A DNA stretch of 64,000 bases from Lagopus muta. Lineage: Eukaryota > Chordata > Aves > Galliformes > Phasianidae. Location: assembly GCF_023343835.1 (NCBI RefSeq), contig NC_064438.1, positions 57,436,578-57,500,577 on the forward strand, given 5' to 3'. The notes under the pieces are model-generated. The model had not been told where the DNA came from. It ran no database searches and was given only the letters and a program-made list of their open reading frames with translations. The first letter of the stretch is position 1, and every line of letters starts with the position of its first letter. Positions 37,801-47,300 of this stretch are shown piece by piece. Position numbers and translations under genes: made by a program.

Positions 37801-39921
37801 AACATTACTACAAGATCAGTCAGCATGACAGAACATCAGCACCTGCCATGAGCAAACAGAGAACATTCAGGTGCTGTTAACTCCTTCCATAGTTGCTTTA
37901 AGCACATGTGCTGGATTGTTACAGCACTCCTACCTGCCTCTGCACTTGAATGCAAGTGCAGTGACCTCTGGTCAAAGGGAGGTAACTGTTCTCTTCTCAC
38001 AGATACAGCGAGGCTCTGAAAATTACAGCTGTCAACATTAATATTTCTCTGGACCTGGGCTACAGAATAACAAGTGAACTAACTTCTTGCTATTTCTTGG
38101 GTTTATTTGAGTGTTTTAGATGACAGTTTCATATACAAAGATGCCCACGCAAACTCAGCTAGGAGCTTTTAGTAGCTGGCAGTGAAGAATTTCACTACTC
38201 TTGGAATCCAAAAGTCAGGAGCTACCAACTTGCCAACTTTTCAAACAGCAAAGTGACACTGACTTTTGCTGACATTACAAACTTCAGTATTTAACAAAAC
38301 AAAATGTCAACAAATACATCTATCTTGATCAACCTCCTAGACCAGAGTGACACTGCAGTGCATAAGTTGTCAGTAATTCTGTCTAAATAACATTGTAAGT
38401 GCAAGATAATCTTAGCAAGCTTAGGAAAAAAGTGTTTACTTACAAGGCTGTTTTTCAACAGCATCGATGATTCTGTCAATTACGTCCTCAAACTCTTCTT
38501 CATTGAGGGACTGAAGAGTTTCAGTGAGATATTTTACAGCTTCCCTAATGTCAACAAAGAAAGTTAGCTCAAGAAGCAATTAATATTCAGTAAAGTTCAT
38601 ATGAACTGTGTCAGTTTTGGCATATGTGCATACAATCACTAAATGCCTTGTGATTAAAAATGTAGAAACTGTTAGTACTGATTTCTTTTTTAAACTTGTG
38701 CTCTCTTGTCCTGTCGCAGTGTGTTGTTGAGAAGTCCCTCCTCTTTCTTCCTAATTACCTTTGAACAAGACTGGGGTTAGATTTCCCTGAGCCTTTCCTT
38801 CTTGAGGCTGAACAAACCCAAATCCTTAGCATTTTTCCACATGTCAAGGTCAGGCTGGACAGAATTGAGCACCTGATGGAGCTGTTGGAGTCCTTGTTCA
38901 TTGCAGGGGAATTGGACCACATGACCTTTAAGGGTCCCTTTCGACTCAAACAATTCCACGACTCTAAATTCTCCAACATTGTAATCATCTTGGTGGTCTT
39001 CCACAGAGCCCTCCCCAGTTTTTCAATATCTCTTTTGAACCAAGGAGACCAAAACCAGAGCTTTTTTTGCTGCCTCTCACACCTCTGTGCTGTGGCTCCT
39101 TCTCTCCACAAGTCCCTTTTGGACAGCTAGCCTCCATCTTCCATCCCAAGGGCTGAACAGAGCTGGCTCATCCCTCAGGTACTGCCAGCCCACGCTAGCC
39201 CCAACTGCCTTCTGCAGGATTCACTCCACTTTATCAGTAGCTCTGATACTGGAGTTATTGTAGAATCACAGAATCATTTAATGTTGGAAAAGACCTCTAA
39301 GATCCCCAAGCCCAACCAATCCTCACCATGTCCATTAAGGCACGTACGTCCCTCAGTATCACACATTCTAAATTAAATGAGAATTACAAATCCATTTCTT
39401 CCCTCATCCTTAAATACACTCTTGCAGTTAAAGATAACGATTTTCTTATTACCATCCTCTGCCAGACAATCAAACTGGCTCTCGGTTAACGGCCCGACCT
39501 TCGCATTGCTGTTTAACAGCGGGCTCGGGGCTCGGTCTCCTAATGAAAGAGCCAGGACCTCGCTCAAAACAATCACAATCTATTCACATCAGATACAAAG
39601 CAGAGCTGATATTATGCAGAATCCTCAAAGGCGAAATTCGAGTATCGACCCAACAACGCGGCAGCTCATCGGGGAGGGGACGGAGGAGAGCTTTTAGGCA
39701 GCTTTTGGCGCTCCCTAGACCCGAGCGACGGGCGGAGGTGGACGGAAGAGGCCCACGGCAGGGCAGGAGGCGTTCGGGCAGCCCGAGAGGAGCCTCCGAG
39801 CCCGGCCGAGGCCTGCAGCCGCCTCCGCGCCCGCCCCGCGCCCCGCTACTCACGCCCGCAGCATCAGCCCGCGCGCCCGGAACGCGCAGCCCAGGCGGCG
39901 CCGCAGCCGCTCCGGCTCCAT
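19874..39921 (-). CDS. POLE2: POLE2, DNA polymerase epsilon subunit 2 (B-subunit), 19 coding exons
   Basis: POLE2 is the non-catalytic B-subunit of the leading-strand polymerase in the nucleus; it links the catalytic subunit to the CMG helicase. Coding exons in transcript order: 39854-39921, 38444-38544, 36206-36281, 34308-34385, 33080-33173, 31371-31445, 30096-30179, 29597-29653, 29218-29266, 28104-28176, 26985-27157, 24284-24373, 24048-24102, 23066-23125, 22892-22969, 22373-22481, 20952-21128, 20704-20771, 19874-19892. Every phase closes and the sum is 1584 bp, 527 codons plus stop, equal to human. The order is N-terminal helical region, OB fold, then an inactive phosphodiesterase-like domain in which SDVW (D292), CGNFSS (G323-N324) and FVPGPEDPG (about 363-371) replace catalytic metal ligands. 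Blocks such as [18 protein letters not shown] match human. Intron 8 is AT-AC. Confidence 0.97.
25594..26185 (-). mobile_element. CR1 fragment in POLE2 intron 11
   Basis: Starts with the reverse-complement CR1 3' tail (ACAGAACGGCCCGGGTTGG), continues through CTCCAAGCCCCTGTGCCATG and the CTGAACAAGCCCAGCTCCC block, and ends near CCCTGCTGCCACCCC. It is about 590 bp, minus orientation. It closely resembles the copies at 35004 and 42950. Confidence 0.9.
27550..27957 (-). mobile_element. CR1 fragment in POLE2 intron 10
   Basis: A 3'-end CR1 copy in minus orientation, from CACAGAATCACAGCATGCCC to CCCTCAACCCTTCTTCACAG. Its minus-strand translation contains remnants such as [20 protein letters not shown] typical of the CR1 C-terminus. 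It is a different subfamily from the copy at 25594. Confidence 0.9.
28782..28900 (-). mobile_element. Short CR1 3'-end fragment in POLE2 intron 9
   Basis: TCATAGAATCATAGAATGGC and the following CTATGTGCAGGGTCCCCAAC are the CR1 3' tail in minus orientation. Similarity fades after about 120 bp. Confidence 0.85.
29267..29596 (-). other. POLE2 intron 8, AT-AC U12-type (minor spliceosome) intron
   Basis: No GT-AG pair restores the reading frame between exon 8 (ending ...LDLSKA at 29597) and exon 9 (starting QFHSGLYTE at 29266). An AT-AC intron fits: the donor is ATATCCTTT, the full U12 5' consensus. A TTCTTAAC branch-point motif lies 10 bp before the acceptor, and the intron ends CTCAC. The joined protein then matches human exactly in length here. 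The intron is 330 bp. Confidence 0.93.
35004..35423 (-). mobile_element. CR1 fragment in POLE2 intron 3
   Basis: Minus-orientation CR1 starting at a degenerate terminal repeat (GAATCATGGAATGACAGAAT) and stopping at CTCCCTCAGCCTGTC. It is nearly identical over its length to the copy at 25594 but truncated earlier at the 5' side. Confidence 0.9.
38770..39080 (-). mobile_element. Old CR1 fragment interrupted by a nested CR1
   Basis: In POLE2 intron 1. The left part (38770-38830) translates on the minus strand to [16 protein letters not shown], the CR1 C-terminal block. The right part (about 38973-39080) continues the same element in the same orientation. A CR1 tail of opposite orientation lies between them. 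Confidence 0.7.
38845..38972 (+). mobile_element. CR1 3' end inserted within another CR1
   Basis: Plus-orientation CR1 tail: GAGCACCTGATGGAGCTGTT, then TTCATTGCAGGGGAATTGGA, then CCACGACTCTAAATTCT as a decayed terminal repeat. It closely resembles the free copy at 42545-42662. Confidence 0.75.
39262..39372 (-). mobile_element. CR1 3'-end fragment in POLE2 intron 1
   Basis: AGAATCACAGAATCATTTAA followed by TGGAAAAGACCTCTAAGATC is the reverse complement of a CR1 tail of a different subfamily from the 25594 type. Confidence 0.8.
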
Positions 39922-40060
39922 GGCTGCCGCTTGGCGCCCAGCAGCGCCGCGCCGCCCCGCCGCCCCGGCCCTGCCCCGGGGTGGGAGGAGGCCGCGGGCC
40001 GGCCGGGGTGCCGCGTGTAGCTGCAGCTCTCGCGCTCTATCGCTCGACTCTTAATTTCTC
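39640..40060. other. CpG island over POLE2 exon 1 and promoter
   Basis: A compact GC- and CpG-rich block centred on the POLE2 start codon, falling off sharply on both sides. Confidence 0.75.
39931..39938 (-). promoter_or_regulatory. E2F-like site next to the POLE2 start codon
   Basis: TTGGCGCC lies 10 bp upstream of the POLE2 ATG and fits the E2F core. POLE2 is known as an S-phase gene under E2F control, so the site is plausible, but it is one short motif in GC-rich DNA. Confidence 0.4.
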
Positions 40061-40267
40061 CTCTCTCTCGGATCGGTTGGTCTAAGTTTCGTCAGGCCTG
40101 GGACGCAGCTGTCAGCAGTGTGCTGGAATTGGGCGGTCTGTTGCTCATCACCTTTAGTAAAGGAAGGGCACGCGGCGATCCTGGTCTGTTTTCTTCTGCT
40201 CTGACATCATATCTGTCCCATCCAAACATCGTGTTCACAAATGTCAGTTGTCCCCAAATTTTGCATA

Positions 40268-40412
40268 AGTCAAACTCGCTCAGAGTTCTCACTAAACCAC
40301 AACACAAAATCCAAACGCTCCTTGAACACCTCCAGCGTCGGTGACTCCACCACCTCCCTGGACCGCCCATTCCAGTGGGCTCCTCACCACCCTCACTGTG
40401 AAAGATTTCTGT
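40268..40412 (-). mobile_element. Internal CR1 fragment
   Basis: CACTAAACCACAACACAAAA, then ACGCTCCTTGAACACCTCCA and a CTCCACCACCTCCCTGG block match the part of CR1 just inside the 3' tail of the 39262 type. Minus orientation; the tail itself is missing. Confidence 0.75.
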
Positions 40413-40544
40413 TGATCTGCACCCACAGCTTCACGTTACAGCAGCTCCATGCTGAAGATGAGCATTGACGTGTGAAGATGAACTCAAAGTTCTTCAGTTC
40501 ATCGCCCTGCAGCAGTGACTGTCAATGTTCCAGCATCTTTAAAG

Positions 40545-40750
40545 ATGAATCAGGTTGGATAAAAGATTTCTTCTCCAAAAGAGCAGTGCTGCAGTGCCAC
40601 AGCTGCCTGGCAGTGGTGGGTCACCTTCCCTGGAGGTGTTACAGAGCTGTGGAGATGTGGCACTGAGGGATGTGGGCAGTGGGCACGGTAGGGTGGGCTG
40701 GGGTTGGGGTTTGGGAGCTCCAACCTGAGTGATTCTGTGATTCTATAAAT
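40545..40750 (+). mobile_element. CR1 3' end, plus orientation
   Basis: GATGTGGCACTGAGGGATGT, the GGTAGGGTGGGCTGGGGTTG stretch, and terminal GTGATTCTGTGATTCTATAA show a CR1 3' end with its octamer repeats at the right. Confidence 0.85.
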
Positions 40751-41290
40751 GCCCCCACGACTGACTTTTCACACAGGCAGGGAATTACACGCATTTTTTC
40801 CTCTGAGCTTGAGCATCTGAAGTCTGTCACAGCATACTAAGTCCTGGTACAAAGCACAGTAAATGCACTGCACCTCTTGCAGTTCCAGTCCTGTGGGGCA
40901 GCTGCCTCCTCTCCAGCCAAAAAACGACTTCATCAAAATACTCCCAGCCTCATCTGCTAAAGTACAGCTTTGTTTCACAGAAGGCTCAAAAAGTAACTGA
41001 AAGAAAGATCCTCAATCAAAACACTTTGGGGATATAAAGCCAGATTGAAAATGTCAGCTTATTTTCCGTAGTCCATTCTCAACTGCATCATTTATAATCA
41101 ATTCCCCTCATCTGGAGGAAGCTCATGGGCGAAGCTGAATCTATCTACTCTCTTTAGATATAAAGCTACCATCTGACAGGTCTCAGCTATTTTGGCAGGA
41201 AACACGATCCATTTTTCATCTCAGCTAGGTGTGAATTATGAACCCTTATGTAAGTTCTTCTATTTGCTAAGATTACTGCCTTTCCTTCTT

Positions 41291-41316
41291 AAATAAAATA
41301 AAATAAAATAAAAAAC
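41291..41316. repeat. (AAAAT)n simple repeat
   Basis: About five uninterrupted AAAAT units between POLE2 and KLHDC1. Confidence 0.9.
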
Positions 41317-41679
41317 AATCTGATTTTGCCAATGTCTCTCCCAGAGAAGGAAGGTAGCCCTCTTCTAACATAAGAAATATTAATTTCTTTTAAAACACAT
41401 GACCAAACCAGGAACACAGAGGAAATTCCTGCGGCACCCTGCAGTGCTTGGGGTTCTGTTAGGTTGCCTGGAGCCTCCCACCAGAGATATAAAAGTATTC
41501 CAGTGTGAGCTACAGACTTCTGTTCCCAGAACCATCTGTCTCGTGCTCTGGAAGCCAGGCCCAGCTCTTTGCCTTCAGTTTGCAATGACTCTTGACATGA
41601 CTACTATGGCATCAGCATACATGGCTTGAGAGGAGGGAGCTGACTGAAACAGTCTGATGGTTCATGATCAATTAAGCTC

Positions 41680-41937
41680 AAGGAGGGAAGGTTTAGGTTG
41701 AGTGTCAGGGGGAAGTTCTTTGCTATGAGAGTGGTGAGGTGCTGGAACAGCTGCCCAGAGAGGCTGTGGATGCTCCATCCATCCCTGGAGGTGTTGAAGG
41801 CCAGGTTGGATGGGGCCCTGGGCAGCCTGGGCTGCTATGAAATGGGGAAGTTGGTGGCTTTGCCTATGGCGGGGGCCTGAGACTTGACGACCCTTGGGGT
41901 CCCTTCCCAACCCAAGCCATTCTATGATTCCATGATC
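41680..41937 (+). mobile_element. CR1 3' end, plus orientation
   Basis: Runs from GGAGGGAAGGTTTAGGTTGA through GAACAGCTGCCCAGAGAGGC to terminal CCATTCTATGATTCCATGAT, the CR1 terminal repeats. It is the mirror orientation of the 25594 type. Confidence 0.9.
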
Positions 41938-42544
41938 ACACAGCACATCTGCCTAGAGCCAAAGATAGATGGGTGGAATTGTTGTTATACCAAACATGAC
42001 AGATTATCTCATCTTTGACCAGTACTCCACTGGTCAAAAAACATGAGCTGCTTCATACTGCCCGAAGTATCTTTCTGAGATCACATCATAGCTCTACTTG
42101 ACTTACAGATGTGTTTCTCTATCAAATGTTTCCTTCCTGTGCTTTAATCATCATCCCAGTGCATCATTCTTACTTTTATTAATTTTAACAACTGTTGACA
42201 GTTAATGTCCTCCCTTTTTGATCACAGGAAATGCATCTCACTTTGTGTCCTTTTACAGATGTTTAAATATATGTTTCTCAGAAATTCTACACCGCTACTC
42301 GTGAAGAGCTGTACCTGGATTATTTCAAATTCCATTCATTCCAAATGGATCCACTCTTCGGCTGAAACTCACCGGGTTGTTGACTGAACAATGCAGGAGC
42401 TAAAATGGGAACGAATGCATATCTCAGCCTGCTGCTCAAGGGCAAGCCAATAGGGAGGAGTGTGTGTTGGGGGAGGTTGAAGGGTAGTGACCACTCAAAC
42501 AGACAAAACCTGTAGTTGGAATCATGATGGGAGATGACATGTTC

Positions 42545-42662
42545 AATGTCAGGCTGGTTGGGGCTCTGAGCACCTGATGGAGCTGTAGATATCCATGTTC
42601 ATTGCAGGGGAATTGGAATAGATGGCCTTTATATGTCCCGTCCAACTCAAATGATTCCCTGA
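42545..42662 (+). mobile_element. CR1 3'-end fragment, plus orientation
   Basis: GAGCACCTGATGGAGCTGTA, TTCATTGCAGGGGAATTGGA and a final CAAATGATTCCCTGATG tail. It is the same subfamily as the nested copy at 38845. Confidence 0.8.
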
Positions 42663-42949
42663 TGAGTTCACAGTGAGCTTGCAGCACCAGCTCCATGAAG
42701 TTAAGTTCAGCAGCGGCCCCAACATGCAGATCCTGCACAACAGCCCTGGGATCCCCCTGCAGTGCTCTTCCATCTGTGGTTGGAAGCTTCTCACTTCATC
42801 TGCTTTAGAGCTGAAGATCAAATGGTAGCAATTCACAGAATAGTCCTCACTAAGGTCAGTGGTTTGAAATGCTACACAATTGTTTTTCTATCAGAAAGTA
42901 TTTCACAGCTGCTGTTTGGCAGGAGCCAGACGAGCAAGTTTCTGAGAAT

Positions 42950-43346
42950 CACAGAATGGCCCGGGTTGGAAGGGACCTCAAGGATCACGAAGCTCCAACC
43001 CCCCTGTGCCATGCAGGGCCACCAACCTCCACATTTCACAGCAGCCCAGGCTGCCCAGGGCCCCATCCAACCTGGCCTTCAACATCTCCAGGGATGGACG
43101 GGGCATCACAGCCTCTCTGGGCAGCTGTTCCAGCACCTCACCACTCTCATAGCAAAGAACTTCCCCCTGACATCCAACCTAAATCTCCCCTCTCTCAACT
43201 TCCAGCCATTTCCCCTTGTCCTGCTGTTCTCTCCCCTTTCCAATAGTTGATTCCCCTCCTGTTTGCAGGCTCCCTTTAGGTACTGCAGGCTGCAATGAGG
43301 TCACCCCGCAGCCTTCTTTTCTCCAGGCTGAACAAGCCAAGTTTCA
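42950..43346 (-). mobile_element. CR1 fragment upstream of KLHDC1
   Basis: Minus-orientation CR1 beginning AATCACAGAATGGCCCGGGT and ending near CTCCAGGCTGAACAAGCC. It is nearly identical to the copies at 25594 and 35004 over most of its length. It ends about 440 bp before the KLHDC1 start codon. Confidence 0.9.
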
Positions 43347-43539
43347 CTATGGTTGTCCTAAGCCACGTCCCACGTTGAGCTCTGCCTCAACACAAGCTTC
43401 TCTTCCGACTCCTGCACTGGCTTTATGTTCAGGTATCCTACTCTCGGCACCTTCCCGTGCTTTTACCGTCAGGTTTCAGGCCTCAAATCCATCTCTCCGT
43501 GCCCCTCACCAGACACACACGGCTGTGCACCCTCTCTGA

Positions 43540-44300
43540 CAGGGCCCGTTCCGGGAGAGCCGCAAACAGCCAGCTAAGCACAGCCCCGCCGCCAGCCTGC
43601 CCCGCCTGCAGCGCCGGGGCACAGGGCAGAGGGCAGCCCGCCGCCGCCCCACCCTTTGGACCCTCCTCGCTTCCCGTCCGCCCGAGGGGAGCGAGCGGCG
43701 CCGAGCCGCAGCCTCTCTTAGAGGAGACGTTGGCGGGGCGCGAGCGCTGAGGCACGCGAGCTGCTTCCTCCTCCTCCTCCTCCCTAAGATGGCGGCAGAC
43801 TCCATGGAGCAGTTCTGCGTGGCCGAGGAGCGGAGCGGTCACTGCGCCGTGGTGGACGGCAACTTTCTCTACGTGTGGGGGGGATACGTGGTAAGGCGGG
43901 AGGAGGCGGGCGGAGGGCGCTGAGGGCGAGGGGAAAAGAGGGAAAGCGAGCGGGGGACGCGTAGCCGCGCGGTAGGGGGGCGCGCACACCTCACGGGGCT
44001 GAGGCGCCCCGGGGTGACGGAGCGGCACTAAGCGGGGCTGACCGGGGACTGACAGAAGACTGAAAGGAGGCTGCCCCGCCGCTCCGCGTCGCCCCCTCGG
44101 CCGGTGCAGCCCCTCGCGGGCCGGCGGCGCGGCGCTGTTTACCTCAGCGCGGGCGCTGATTGGCCGTTGGGGCGGCGCGCGCCGTGGGGGCGGGAGGTTC
44201 AAACGGCGGCGGCGCGCGGGGTGGGCGTTGGGCGCGGCCGTCGTGGCTGCTGTGAGAGAGGAGCCCGCTGTGCTCCTAACCGCCCTGCTGGGTTCTCACT
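43540..44300. other. CpG island over KLHDC1 exon 1
   Basis: GC- and CpG-rich DNA on both sides of the KLHDC1 first exon, extending about 400 bp into intron 1. Its open frames (for example 43483-44202 minus) are composition artefacts. Confidence 0.8.
43787..43797 (+). promoter_or_regulatory. YY1 site overlapping the KLHDC1 start codon
   Basis: AGATGGCGGCA, within CTAAGATGGCGGC, matches the YY1 core and includes the initiating ATG (43789). This arrangement is common in TATA-less genes where transcription begins just upstream. Confidence 0.5.
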
Positions 44301-47300
44301 GAACCCCGCTCAGGAAGGCTGCCTGGAGCCCGACCCTTCCTCAACCTGTGATCGACCGCTCTGGGCTAAATACCTTTCCTCCTTCCTTTCGGGCGTGTCA
44401 GCGTTAATTTGCGGATGTTTTGTTGTTTGTTTTTCTTTCTCCATCGTGTAATTTGTGCTCTTGTTGTTGAGTCCCTGCATTTTTTGCTTATTAGTAGTTA
44501 AGTGCAGCATGCTTTCTTCCTTAGAAAGCAGTTCTGTTGGTTCACAGCTAAGCTGGTATCATGCTGAAAACATACCTGCTCTTTGCCTTCAAGGCATCAC
44601 TGTCAGTTCTGGTATAAACAAATCCTTGTGGTTCTTAGTTCTGAGTTAATTTAGCCTTTAAAATAAAAACTCAGTGTTGTATGCAGTTAGTTCAGTTTAT
44701 CCATAGTGCCTGCGCCCACTGGTCCTAAGATGTGCACATTGAAAGTAGCAGTCCTGGTCTTCCTCTAGGTTAAAACATGCTGCTTTTCACTACTTGTTTT
44801 TTCCTTGTTTTTCCCAGGTTAGCTTTTAGATAAGCAAAACTGCTCTGTGTTCAAACAAAGTTATTCCTGGATGTGAAGTTTAGAAGAGATCGTATGTTGT
44901 GAGTAAGCAGCAGCACGCTTCTGGGGCAATCAGGTCCCTCTGGTTTCTGGAAATCAGAATATTGTTCTTTGAAGTGCTCAATTTAAGCAATGGGATAGAG
45001 CTGAGCGGCTTGTGGAATCTGAAGGATTTCTGTGCTCCCATGCTTGATCAGTTGACCCGAAAGGAGTTGTGCTGCCAGTATTGAAAATACAGAGAGAGAA
45101 ACTGAAGGGCTGTTGGGAAGCTGTGAAGTGTCCTGTGAGCTGTTCCTGCAGGGTTCTTTCCTGTTAGGGCCTTCAGTAGGTGGTGTAGGAGGAAGATGTC
45201 ATGGTTTAACATTGAGGAAGTTAACTGCCTCTCAAATATGAATGCATCAGATGATCTGTCACATTCAGGAAGGTCTAATACTCTTTTTTGGCCTTAAGTT
45301 CAGTAATACTCTATAGCTGTGCAGCATCTAACTCCCTGGAAATCTCTGTGCCATAGTCTTCAGAAACGCAGGTTGGATTGACCTGACTAGTGTAACCCTT
45401 CACAAAAACAGATGACTTTGTTTTTACCTTTTACGTGCTATTGGTGGCCTATTGCCCAGTGACTTATTATTCAGAGCTGGTTCTCCAGCAAATACTTGGC
45501 CTCAGTTGTACCTAGATTAAATATAGCAGACTTCTGTGCTTCTTTTAAAGCTGCGAACTGCATGCTATGGCAGAGAAAGGCACCTGGCAGGATAAAGTGT
45601 ACCAAAGGTAGTGCTTGTTTGCCTGTTCAACACCTCTCAAATTGATGAGATAATAATAAGGGCAAGTAATGAATATCAGTAATTAATAACTACATTTCCA
45701 TTTTGTGTATGAGCTCATTTACTCTCGTTCATTTCATTTTTATCTATGCTTTTTATTTCTCTGGCTGCTTATTCCCTTAATTCCTCGCAAAGGTTAAGGC
45801 AATAATGACACAATAGTTACCCAGCTGGAGTTCTGCCATCACATTCTTTCAGATTTGCTTTTCTTGGCTGTTATCCTTTCTCATTAGTATTTCCCAAATT
45901 ATTTTTCTTTCATATACAGCTCCTGTTTCACAGAGCAGTCAGGTTTCTCCTTCATGTTACGACATCTATTAAGCTTTTCTGTATTTGACAATTGGTTAAG
46001 GTCCTTCATGCTGCTGCTGCCCATAACTGCTCATGTGCCTTTCAGTTATGCTTTTCTCTTTGTTTTGCTATGTTCTGCCTGGAATTGCCTCAGTGACTTG
46101 AGGAAAGACCCAGTGCAAAAGGAAAAACATCTTCTTTGAACTTCTAGTATAAAATGTAAATTATTAGCATTATTGAGCTGCGTGCTCAAAAAGGTAACGA
46201 TCAGAGCAAAAAAGCATGACTGTTCTGGTAGGTCATATCCTTAAGAGCATTCCATGTTGCTAAGTAACGTGATCTGGTATTCATTTTAAAATATATGGTG
46301 CATAATATATGAGTGATTAAACATCTGATTTTTTTTGTTCCATTTTAGTCGATTGAAGAAAATGAAGTGTATTTGCCTAATGATGAGCTCTGGATCTATG
46401 AAATGGATAGCGGGTTATGGTAAGTTGAATTATTTATATTTAATTAATATACTAAATTGGTATTTGTGTAGGTTATAGTTAGCTGCCATGCAAAGACTTC
46501 AGTTATGTGAGTTATTGGTTACTGGGAGTTCACATTGCAGGTGTGTAATGCGAAGACTGGAAAACAGACATGTGTACTTCCAAATAACACATTAATTGCT
46601 TAAATATGATTGTGGGGTTTGCTTTGCTTTTTTTCTTGAAAGAACGTTTGAAATGGCCACTTAAGTCTCTGCTGTTAGAATAGATGTATTTTACTTGTGC
46701 CTTGTCCTCCATACGTTAATGTTCAAGGACTATTGTAGATCTATTTACAATTACATGTATTTGTGCTATTACTTATAACTGTGTTATGAGTGCATTTGTA
46801 AAAGTAATTCTTAACTAACCAAATCTTGCATGTCTTTAGCACTTTAATCATTGCATTTTTTATTTACTCTGCGTATATATCCTATACAAAGAGATAATAA
46901 TGCTTCTGTTTGAAGTTTTCCTACGGAATCTACTGTAATTGTGTTCAGTCTGTCAAGTAGGATTAATTTGGGTTCATATGTGTGCTCTGCCAGCTGCTTT
47001 TCTAGTATCCCAACTGTTTATGTATTTCTTGCTTTCCCATATGAAAAACATCAATTTGAAATTGAGGAAGAAGGGGATCAGGTCTGTCTCAGGAGAGCAT
47101 CTTATAGTATGTATGAAATTCCATGCTTTAGTCAAATGACTGACTTTGAAAGCAGCATTCTGGCTGTTGTTGTCTGTGTCTTTTGGTGAAAGGGCTGGCC
47201 AAAGCAACCCCATATCCTCTCTTATTCCTTCCCCCGTCCCCGTGTTGCTGTATCATGTGTGTTGGTACAGCTGTTTATATGGGCACGTAGGAAATTGGAT

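Larger units (their letters stand above)
19893..39853 (-). other. POLE2 introns
   Basis: Eighteen introns from about 75 bp (exons 14/15 are very close, 22970-23065) to about 2.6 kb fill this span. Except for CR1 fragments listed separately and the AT-AC intron 29267-29596, I see no other gene. Unusual but usable GT donors follow exons 3 (GTACGG), 5 (GTCAGA) and 14 (GTCAGT). All other junctions look ordinary. Confidence 0.8.
40061..43788. other. Divergent intergenic region between POLE2 and KLHDC1
   Basis: About 3.7 kb between two head-to-head genes. It holds five CR1 fragments in both orientations and a short (AAAAT)n repeat. No coding exon or RNA gene is recognised; the open frames here fall within CR1 sequence or GC-rich DNA. 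Confidence 0.75.

Noticed and set aside
39543-40085. 180-codon plus-strand frame across POLE2 exon 1
   Set aside because: Antisense to POLE2 exon 1 within a CpG island; Pro/Arg-rich artefact.
43483-44202. 239-codon minus-strand frame across KLHDC1 exon 1
   Set aside because: GC-driven frame antisense to a confident exon.
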